A stretch of 22,050 nucleotides of DNA from JAUWQU01 sp964605095 (GTDB lineage: Bacteria; Planctomycetota; Phycisphaerae; SM23-33), in the NCBI GenBank assembly GCA_964605095.1, contig CAZSBS010000050.1:1-22050 (forward strand). The letters are read 5' to 3'. Positions 8,297-14,306 of this stretch are shown here, in pieces; the first letter of the stretch is position 1; each line of letters begins with the position of its first letter. The notes beneath the pieces are model-generated. The model was given only the letters and a program-made list of their open reading frames with translations, was not told where the DNA came from and ran no database searches. The position numbers were made by a program, and so were the translations under genes.

Positions 8297-8310
8297 TTGG
8301 AACGTTCCAA
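8297..8310. promoter_or_regulatory. 14-bp perfect palindrome, possible operator
   Basis: TTGGAACGTTCCAA is a perfect dyad about 60 bp upstream of the -35 element of the regulator gene, in non-coding DNA. Its size and position suit a dimeric regulator site. No second copy was noticed in the window. Confidence 0.25.
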
Positions 8311-8732
8311 GAATCTCCGGTGGTCCGCGAGCCCCCATGGTCCGCCCTGAATTGGCTTAGCACGGCAGCGATAGATTGTCGTAAGTCCTTTGTTTCTGTT
8401 GGCCGCGCCGAGGCGAAATCGCTCGTAAGTCCGGCAATCACGTTCCGGCAAACAAGTAATTCTTCGCCAGCTACGGTGATCCGGCGTTGCAGAAGGCCGC
8501 GAAGAAGGCACTGCAATTCCTGGCGGTGGGCGTCATGCCAATCGCGGCCAGCGGCCGTGCGGCGTGCCTGGGATTCTCAATGGTGACTTCGAGCGGTTCT
8601 TCGGGGTCACCATGAGCACCATCCGCAAGCGAGCGACGCAGGTCGAGCGGGCGATTGAGATCTGAATCTGCAGCAGCCAATAGGTGCCGAGGCACATTCT
8701 CGAGATGAATGCTCAGTTTCTTGGCGCAACGG

Positions 8733-9188
8733 TCAATGCTGCGGAGTTCCTGTCGGCATATCGATCAGTACATTGACAGGCCCAGCGGCGGCACTGCGGA
8801 TGGTCATGGCAGCCCTGAAGGGCCCCCTCTCCATCCGGATAGACTGCCCGACAGCGATGCAGAAGGCAACATAGAGGTCCTCGACATGCTGAGACTCCGC
8901 AGCTTTTCTTCCTGCTTCCTCTGGGCTCCAAAGTTCAGTGGCATTGACCATAAGATCGGGTATCGCTAGGATTTCACCTCTAATATCCTGACAGGAAAGC
9001 TTGAGCCTGCCGTCATCATCCTCGAAGACTCGAAGGCCAAGAACCTTCTCGGCAAGACTTGCAGCGTCTGATTCCGTGTCCTTTTCCGCGGACCCGACGT
9101 AGACGAGCAGACCATGATCGATTCGGCAGACGATCTGACCGCCTATCAGAACCTCTGCCCAGTCGACCCGCTGAACCAGTGCCCTCAT
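8733..9188 (-). CDS. D-aminoacyl-tRNA deacylase-like protein lacking the catalytic motif
   Basis: The 151-aa product aligns along its whole length with Dtd, the homodimeric enzyme that hydrolyses D-amino acids from mischarged tRNAs (usual length about 145-150 aa). Shared features are MRALVQRV at the start, GLLVYVGSAEKD at 26-37, KVLGLRVFEDDDGRL at 48-62, and the Gly-Pro motif at 136-137 near the C-terminus. The start is the ATG at 9188, with GGGGAG upstream. The normally invariant SQFTL active-site motif is replaced by PDLMV at 77-81, the GxxxPSF stretch after it is gone, and TGxF reads RGPF at 121-124. It is therefore either a pseudo-enzyme or a gene losing function. Its ATG overlaps the stop of the upstream WYL-like gene (ATGA), so the two are translationally coupled. 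The family call is sure; activity is doubtful. Confidence 0.8.
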   Translation of the reverse strand: MRALVQRVDWAEVLIGGQIVCRIDHGLLVYVGSAEKDTESDAASLAEKVLGLRVFEDDDGRLKLSCQDIRGEILAIPDLMVNATELWSPEEAGRKAAESQHVEDLYVAFCIAVGQSIRMERGPFRAAMTIRSAAAGPVNVLIDMPTGTPQH

Positions 9189-9664
9189 GACCAGGGCTCC
9201 CCATCGGGACCTCTTCTCCGTCGACGCGTGCTGCGGCGGGACAAGTCGTCGGACACCTCTATCCTCACAACCCTGCCAAGGTGGAATATTCGCGTTTCCG
9301 CGTGCCGGACGGACCAAGCCCGCAGGTACCAGTGCCGGTCTTTGTATAAAAGAACCAATGGAAGCACATTCACGCATACTGGCCGACCGCCAGAGCGGCT
9401 GGAAAAGGTGAGCTTGCAGATTAGTCCAGCACCAACCGCTGCCGAAAGAGCCAGGAACAGCCCCTCAAAGGTGCTTCGCCAGGCCGCTGGGCGATGCTCA
9501 GTCTGACTGATGTCCTTCGGTATCTTCCGAGCCGGGCAATCCACTCGGGCCAGCATCCGCTCAGACCCGCAGCTTCGCCGGAAATCGGAGGTCTTCATCG
9601 GCCTGGTCCTGCTGCCGTCACTATTCCCGTCCGAGCGGTAGGATGTAAGGTCGATCTCGAGCAT
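9185..9664 (-). pseudogene. WYL-domain protein fragment (N-terminal DNA-binding part missing)
   Basis: Residues about 65-138 read as a WYL domain: a helix FEGLFLALSAAV, a strand pair, LPLVLLYKDRHWYLRAW with the name-giving W112-Y113-L114, then RIFHLGRVVRIEV. WYL domains are ligand- or nucleic-acid-sensing modules, usually behind an HTH domain in regulators of about 300 aa. Here no HTH is seen upstream: the frame is closed by a TGA at 9725-9727, and the first 60 residues look unstructured. The tail is Arg-rich (STRRRRRGPDG). The start is uncertain (ATG at 9664, or 9556), with no clear ribosome site. The stop overlaps the start of the Dtd-like gene. A truncated remnant is most likely; a short stand-alone WYL protein is possible. 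Confidence 0.6.
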
Positions 9665-10234
9665 GGCGCGGTCCTCGTCGTCGGGACTTTCCTGTCGGCA
9701 TATTCGAAAACTCGATGGCCAGTGTCAAACCGGATGCTTTCTTAAAGCCAGACCGCCGCGGTCGCGTGAGTTGGCGGTGCCTTGCCGCGGATTGTCCGAT
9801 TCCCCCTGGGACGCACCCTCAGCCCGTCCCCCCGGGGGCGGGCGGGGTGCGTCCCGTTCGTTCCAAGCATGTACCGGTTCTGCTGGGCCCCGGATCCTGG
9901 CCCGTAGCGGCGGCCGAGGCCACGGAGGCAGGCTTTGTCCCAATAGGGCATATGGCCGACCAAATTCGATCGTGACGGTTGATTTGGTTTGACCATCAAG
10001 GACACGAACAGATCCTTCTGCTGGGGCCGGCAACCTCCTTGCCACGCGGCCATACGCTGTCGCCGTTTGGTTCTCTGGGTATTCATTGCTTCTCTACCTG
10101 CTCATTCGCCGGCCCCCGGGCTGATCTGACAGACTGACGCCCTTTTCTGAAAAAAAAGATCAGCGGCAGGAATGTCCTTCAAAACGCAGGGCGAACCTTG
10201 ACGAAACCCTTGCCCAATTGCCCGGAACGGAGGT
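9665..10234. other. Gene-poor region upstream of the sigma factor and WYL fragment
   Basis: This 570-bp region has no supported gene. Open frames on both strands are Pro/Arg/Gly-rich with no recognisable domain, as expected by chance at high GC. It contains the large inverted repeat at 9808-9855 and, at 10151-10158, a run of eight A. It may hold the eroded 5' part of the WYL gene. No clear sigma-70 promoter for the sigma factor gene was found; a TTGACG at 10198-10203 has no matching -10. Confidence 0.5.
9808..9855. repeat. 48-nt GC-rich inverted repeat (REP-like hairpin)
   Basis: The outer arms GGGACGCACCC (9808-9818) and GGGTGCGTCCC (9845-9855) are perfectly complementary. Inside, GCCCGTCCCC and its complement (9822-9831 with 9834-9843, one G-U pair) extend the stem, leaving a small bulge (9819-9821 opposite 9844) and a 2-nt loop. 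About 21 pairs are made in 48 nt. No U-tract follows in either direction. The shape and the intergenic site fit a REP-type palindrome, of the kind mobilised by Y1 transposases, or a decayed element end. Confidence 0.6.
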
Positions 10235-10855
10235 ATGATTACAGTTTCACATGATCAGGACACGGGACAGATGCTCACTCGCACAAGCACCATGCTGCTG
10301 GAAGGGCTGAAGAACGCGGCCAACAAGACCTCGTGGCTGGAGTTCGATTCCCGTTATCGCCCCGTCCTCCTGGCAGTGGCAAACCGGCTGGGCCTTCCCG
10401 AGCAACAGGCCGATGACGCCGTCCAGGATACCTTGGCCACCTTCGTCAATCAGTATTCCCAGGGGCAATACGACCGCCAGAAAGGCCGCCTCCGCGACTG
10501 GCTCAGCGGGATCATGATCCACAAGGTCCGCGACATTCAGCGGAAACAATATCGCCAGCGGGAGGTCATCTCCAGTAAGCCCCCTGCTTATTTCGAGGAG
10601 ATCGAGGACGAATCGGTGCGGGCAGCAGCCGAGGCCGAGTGGGCCAAGGCGATCATGAATCAGTGCCTGGAAGAGATGCGTGAGGAAGTCTCGCCCAAGG
10701 CGATAGAGATCTTCGAGCTCTATGTGCTCAAGCAGTGGCAGCCAAAGCTGGTGTCCCAGCACTGCGGGGTCTCGGTGGATGTTGTCTACCAGACGAAGCT
10801 GAGGATACTTAAGCGAATCGCCCAACTCAAGCCGAGGATCGAAAAGACATGGTAG
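10235..10855 (+). CDS. ECF-type RNA polymerase sigma factor, 206 aa
   Basis: Sigma region 2 spans about residues 36-108: FDSRYRPVLLAVANRLGL, then QADDAVQDTLATFV (core-binding and -10 recognition helices), then GRLRDWLSGIMIHKVRD. Region 4, with its HTH, spans about 140-196: QPKLVSQHCGVSVDVVYQTK followed by RILKRI. The length and the absence of regions 1 and 3 mark an ECF (group IV) factor, and the WLEFDSRYRP opening is common in planctomycete ECFs. GGAGG lies only 1-2 nt before the ATG at 10235, which is unusually close, so a start a little downstream (ATG at 10271) is possible. The kinase gene overlaps the last 7 nt, so the two are co-translated. It should direct polymerase to a dedicated promoter set, with activity controlled by the kinase/zinc-finger protein encoded next. 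Confidence 0.92.
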   Translation: MITVSHDQDTGQMLTRTSTMLLEGLKNAANKTSWLEFDSRYRPVLLAVANRLGLPEQQADDAVQDTLATFVNQYSQGQYDRQKGRLRDWLSGIMIHKVRDIQRKQYRQREVISSKPPAYFEEIEDESVRAAAEAEWAKAIMNQCLEEMREEVSPKAIEIFELYVLKQWQPKLVSQHCGVSVDVVYQTKLRILKRIAQLKPRIEKTW

Positions 10856-13176
10856 AAGAGGATCGATCTCCCGACTGCCCCGGTCCGGATGTCCTGGCCA
10901 TGCACGTCGCAGGCGACCTCGATCCCCAGACCGCCAAGGCCGTCGCCAAGCATATTGGCGCCTGCGGGTCCTGCTGGCGAGAGGTGGAAGATCTGATGGC
11001 GGGGGAAGAACTCGCGGCCCAATTGCGGCAGGCCGCGGGGACTGAAAAGGAAGCCTCCATCCGCCAACGACTTCAGAAGTCCCTGGGAGGAGGGTATGAC
11101 CTGCTCGAGGCCCTGGGAAGCGGTGCACATGGAATGGTGTTCAAGGCGAAGGACCTCGGGCTCAATCGGATGGTGGCGGTCAAGACCCTGGGGCAGGACG
11201 GCGAGGCCGACCGCATCCCAGCCATCGTCAGGGAGGCCCAGAATCTCGCCCGCATCAATCATCCCGGGGTGGCGACGGTATATGCGGTTGTGGATCAATC
11301 GGACCCGCCGCTGATCATCATGGAATTCGTGGACGGGTCACCGATCACGGACGCCCTGGCCAGCCGGCCGTTCAGCCAGCAGCTCGATGGCTTTCGGCAG
11401 GCCCTTCAGGCCGTGGCGGAACTGCACCGCCGCAGAATCGTGCACCGCGACCTCAAACCAGCCAACATCCTGGTGGACCTGCAGGGCCATGTCAAGCTGG
11501 TCGACTTCGGGATCGTCCAGGATGCCGGCCACCAGCAATTCATCCGGATCGAGGGTACGCCCGCCTACGTAGCCCCCGAGCAGAGCCTGGGCCAGCCTGC
11601 CAGCCCTGCCGGGGATGTCTTCTCGCTGGGTGTGATCCTCTATGAACTGCTGACCGGAAATCGGCCCTTTGGCGGACAGACGACCGAGAAGATCATCGAG
11701 TCCGTGCGCCATGAGAACCCCAAGCTGCCGCGGGCGTTGAGGGAAGAGATCCCCGGACCGCTCCAGGCCATTTGCCTCGCTGCCCTGGAAAAGGACCCCA
11801 CTCACCGTTACCAGTCGGCCAAGCACTTCCTGATGGATCTGGAACGATTCCTGAGCGGGGAGGCTGTGACGGCGAACCCCACGCTTCTCGACGCCATTCT
11901 TGACCATGGAATCGAGCGGCAGGTCGGTGAGCTGCACCGGTGGCAGAAGGACAGGATGATCTCCACGCGGGAATACGACTATTTCATGGACATCTACGAC
12001 CGCCTGCGGCACCGCGAGGAGTTCTGGGTTCTCGACAGCAGGCGGATTTCGTTTTCGCAGGTCGTGCTCCACCTGGGCGCCTGGGCCTTCGTGGTCAGTG
12101 GATTTCTGATGCTGGCGTTTCCCTGGCCTCAGATCGGGGCGATGAGGGCAGTCTTGCCCGCTGCGCTGCTGTTTGCGATGCTCGCTGGAGGCGAGATTCT
12201 GTGGCGGCGGCGGACCCGACGGGTGGCACTCGTCTTGTTCATTTCGGCGACGGCCCTCTGCCCCATCGCCGTTTCCACTCTGCTCAAGCATGCGAACTGG
12301 CTCGTCGGTGGACCGGTTGACCAGAACCTGCTACTGGACATTCTCAGCAACCAACAACTCCTGGCCGCCTCGATCGTCGCGGTGGCCCTGGCAACGTTCC
12401 TGTGGATGCGAACCGGCACTTCGGCCTTTGCCATCATTTGGGCCCTGAGCGTGGTCCTTCTGGCCACCGGGATCTTCAGCATGATGGGCATGCGAGACGC
12501 CTTGATGAACAAGAGCTATAGCCGATTAGCAGGATGGTACCTCTGGCCCGGCCTGACGCTGCTGGCAAGCGCGATGGCATTGGATCTGCGATGGAGGGTT
12601 CAACGATTCGCAGGGCCACTGTATCTGATATCTGTGGCTTTACTTCTGGCGAGCCTAACGATCATCGCCAGATACGGCCCCACGCTTCAATGGGCAGGCA
12701 TCGTCGAGTGGGTGCAGGAGGATCGATTATGGCGGCACATCAAGTATGGTTTCATGATTAACGGCTTCGTCTACATGCTGCTGGGCCTTTTAGCCAGTCG
12801 ATCCAGACGAAGCCGATGGTTGAGGAAGACAGGCACCTTGCTGCTGTGGCTGGCGCCATCGCACATCTTGATACCCATCCTGATGCTTGAAGGCGAGTGG
12901 CCGATCAGCGGATCGACCTGGACAGCGACTGAGATCCTCTTACCCGTTGCGGCGTTGGTATTCGTCTTCGCCAGCGTACCCAAACAGATGAAGTCGTTCT
13001 TCTTCTCGGGCCTGGCTTACCTGGCTCTCTCTGTCCAGCGCCTCACCTCGCGGCATTTCGAGAATGTCTTTTCCTGGCCGATGGCGCTGATCTTTGCGGG
13101 GCTGATTCTTGTGGTCGTTGCATGGCGATATCCAATGCTATTTGACAAGCAGCAGAGCCGCAGGTCGCACTACTGA
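10849..13176 (+). CDS. Zinc-finger/Ser-Thr protein kinase with C-terminal polytopic membrane domain, 775 aa
   Basis: Residues 10-42 hold an anti-sigma-type zinc motif: C10, then H35-x3-C39-x2-C42. A Hanks-type kinase domain covers about 83-340: Gly-loop G90-S-G92-A-H-G95, Lys112 in VAVK, Glu129, catalytic H199-R-D201-L-K203-P-A-N206, and D219-F-G221, followed by TPAYVAPEQS. All catalytic residues are present, so it should be active. After a linker, about 12 hydrophobic segments fill residues 405-765, instead of the single span plus sensor domain of many bacterial kinases. The ATG overlaps the end of the sigma gene (10849-10855). The stop overlaps, tail to tail, the end of the convergent lipoprotein gene (13170-13176). 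Inference: a membrane-embedded kinase that senses an envelope signal, binds the sigma factor through the zinc finger and releases or modifies it by phosphorylation. Confidence 0.92.
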   Translation: MVEEDRSPDCPGPDVLAMHVAGDLDPQTAKAVAKHIGACGSCWREVEDLMAGEELAAQLRQAAGTEKEASIRQRLQKSLGGGYDLLEALGSGAHGMVFKAKDLGLNRMVAVKTLGQDGEADRIPAIVREAQNLARINHPGVATVYAVVDQSDPPLIIMEFVDGSPITDALASRPFSQQLDGFRQALQAVAELHRRRIVHRDLKPANILVDLQGHVKLVDFGIVQDAGHQQFIRIEGTPAYVAPEQSLGQPASPAGDVFSLGVILYELLTGNRPFGGQTTEKIIESVRHENPKLPRALREEIPGPLQAICLAALEKDPTHRYQSAKHFLMDLERFLSGEAVTANPTLLDAILDHGIERQVGELHRWQKDRMISTREYDYFMDIYDRLRHREEFWVLDSRRISFSQVVLHLGAWAFVVSGFLMLAFPWPQIGAMRAVLPAALLFAMLAGGEILWRRRTRRVALVLFISATALCPIAVSTLLKHANWLVGGPVDQNLLLDILSNQQLLAASIVAVALATFLWMRTGTSAFAIIWALSVVLLATGIFSMMGMRDALMNKSYSRLAGWYLWPGLTLLASAMALDLRWRVQRFAGPLYLISVALLLASLTIIARYGPTLQWAGIVEWVQEDRLWRHIKYGFMINGFVYMLLGLLASRSRRSRWLRKTGTLLLWLAPSHILIPILMLEGEWPISGSTWTATEILLPVAALVFVFASVPKQMKSFFFSGLAYLALSVQRLTSRHFENVFSWPMALIFAGLILVVVAWRYPMLFDKQQSRRSHY

Positions 13177-13718
13177 ACCATGGAAGCGGCCGCAATCGGG
13201 CGACCTCGGGATCCTGCGCCCATCGTCAAGTGGCATGCCTGCTTCAAGGCCTTCCAGCGTTCTATACCGCAATTGCCTCTATCCGGCATCGACTCCAAGG
13301 GCAGTACCCCCGCATCGTTCAGGGCGTACCAACACCTCCAGCGGATCGGGCCGTAGGGATCATCCAGATGCTCCACGAAGACATCGACAGCGTCCTTCTC
13401 GCCTTTGACCGCTGAGATGATCGTCACGCCCGAGCAGCGAAGGCGGTGGTCGAAGCTCGCCATGAGCTCCTGGGCCACGGGTACTGCGGCCTGGCCGTGG
13501 GAGATGATCTCGCGTTCGGCGTGCGGAACGCCATAGAAACCGTCGCGGCCTTGGTCTCGCTCCAGACGCCAGTCAGCGAACGTGTTGGATGAATAACACC
13601 TCAGAAGATCGTTCCTGGCCGATTCCAGCGAACGGCCGCCGCAGCCGGTTATGCCAAAAATGCAGGTCGCCAATAAAGCCACTTTGCCCAAGCAGGTGTT
13701 CATTGTCAGTTTGCCCAT
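13170..13718 (-). CDS. HEAT-like lipoprotein, putative immunity or partner protein of RHS2 (copy B)
   Basis: The 182-aa product begins with a lipoprotein signal: a hydrophobic stretch VALLATCIFGITGC whose ITGC fits a lipobox, followed by GGRSLESARNDLL. The mature part has helix pairs resembling HEAT repeats: GQAAVPVAQELMASFDHRLR, then an SGVTIISAV helix and DAVDVFVEHLDDPYGPIRW. It is paralogous to copy A upstream, with roughly half the residues identical by eye (ADWRLER, SFDHR.RCSG, EHLDDPYGPIRW.CW, LPLESMP). The start at 13718 overlaps copy A by 13 nt; ATG 13703 gives a shorter, equally good signal peptide. Neither start has a strong ribosome site, so it probably relies on coupling. Its place as the second small gene behind an RHS protein with a unique tip suggests an envelope-located immunity protein. 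An RHS chaperone or accessory lipoprotein is the alternative. Confidence 0.8.
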   Translation of the reverse strand: MGKLTMNTCLGKVALLATCIFGITGCGGRSLESARNDLLRCYSSNTFADWRLERDQGRDGFYGVPHAEREIISHGQAAVPVAQELMASFDHRLRCSGVTIISAVKGEKDAVDVFVEHLDDPYGPIRWRCWYALNDAGVLPLESMPDRGNCGIERWKALKQACHLTMGAGSRGRPIAAASMVQ

Positions 13719-14305
13719 CGGTTTTCGCCCCCGTTGCCTTCGTAGAATGGCTGGCCCAGCCGGGTTCTGTCCGCCAACGCCTCAGGACACGCCGCCTGGG
13801 CGCTGAAGAATTCCCCCGCGACCCTGCAGGCACGCTTTAACCTCTTCCATTGCCCGAGGTCGTCACGGCGAGGAGAAGGCATCGACTCCAGGGGCAGAGC
13901 GTTCATCTCGTGAAGGCCCTGCCAGCATTTCCAACGGATCGGGCCGTACGGATCGTCAAGATGCTCCACGAAAACGGGAATCATGGCTTCCTTCTCTTCG
14001 ACTGCAGCGAGTACCGTAAGCCCCGAGCACCTCACGCGATGATCGAAGCTCTCCAGTAGTTCCTCGGCAATCGGCACAGCCGGCTTTCCGTAGGCTATGA
14101 TTGCTTCCTCGGCACCGGGGAGATGATAGTAGCCGTCTTTGGCCCGTGATCGTTCCAGGCGCCAATCGGCCGCGGAGTTGGCGGAGTAGCCCATCAGGAG
14201 GTCATTCTTGGCGGACTCCAGGCCTCGGGAGCCAGCGGCGCGTGGAGCCCAGACCCCTAACCTCCTGCCGCAGCGGCTGAGAATCCGCATCATCCTTCCC
14301 ATCAT
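13706..14305 (-). CDS. HEAT-like protein without lipobox, putative immunity or partner protein of RHS2 (copy A)
   Basis: The 199-aa product is a paralogue of the next gene: GLESAKNDLLMGYSANSAAD, WRLERSRAKDGYY, GKPAVPIAEELLESFDHRVR, VFVEHLDDPYGPIRWKCW and LPLESMP recur in order. The N-terminus differs: where copy B has a lipobox (ITGCGG), this one has an Arg-rich, non-hydrophobic stretch (RCGRRLGVWAPRAAGSR), so it is probably cytoplasmic or its export signal has decayed. It also has a 25-residue C-terminal extension (EFFSAQAACPEALADRTRLG and beyond). RHS2 stops at 14307 and the ATG at 14305 follows after one base (TGAGATG); a GTG at 14317, preceded by GAAGG, would overlap RHS2 by 11 nt. Either way translation is coupled to RHS2. 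This is the standard place for an immunity gene in RHS loci. No enzymatic motif was seen. Confidence 0.75.
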   Translation of the reverse strand: MMGRMMRILSRCGRRLGVWAPRAAGSRGLESAKNDLLMGYSANSAADWRLERSRAKDGYYHLPGAEEAIIAYGKPAVPIAEELLESFDHRVRCSGLTVLAAVEEKEAMIPVFVEHLDDPYGPIRWKCWQGLHEMNALPLESMPSPRRDDLGQWKRLKRACRVAGEFFSAQAACPEALADRTRLGQPFYEGNGGENRWAN

Positions 14306-14306
14306 C

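Larger units (their letters stand above)
8178..8732. other. Intergenic region upstream of the receiver regulator
   Basis: This 555-bp stretch has no supported gene. It contains the minus-strand promoter at 8205-8235 and a perfect 14-bp palindrome at 8297-8310. On the plus strand, 8591-8665 has an open stretch ending FFGVTMSTIRKRATQVERAI and a stop, with helix-like character. No start, ribosome site or continuous upstream frame was found, so it may be the eroded tail of a gene or chance. Confidence 0.5.

Noticed and set aside
8320..8665. Possible plus-strand gene or gene tail ending at 8665
   Set aside because: The readable segments (ALQKAAKKALQFLAVG and FFGVTMSTIRKRATQ) are in different frames, with no start or ribosome site. 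One frameshift could join them, but nothing identifies a family, so it is not listed as a gene.
8747..9703. Direct repeat of 15 nt (TTCCTGTCGGCATAT at 8747 and 9689) as an attachment-site pair
   Set aside because: A single 15-nt match is within chance expectation for a 22-kb window, and no integrase or tRNA gene is nearby.
9742..10086. Minus-strand 114-codon frame starting MNTQRTKRRQRM
   Set aside because: It has a weak AGAGAAG before the start, but the body is low-complexity Arg/Pro/Gly, crosses the large hairpin, and shows no domain.
10198..10235. TTGACG upstream of the sigma factor as a promoter
   Set aside because: No -10-like hexamer lies at 15-19 bp, and the site is too close to the start codon.
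10247..12291. Minus-strand frames opposite the sigma factor and kinase
   Set aside because: The plus strand has complete sigma and kinase motifs; the antisense products have no recognisable features.
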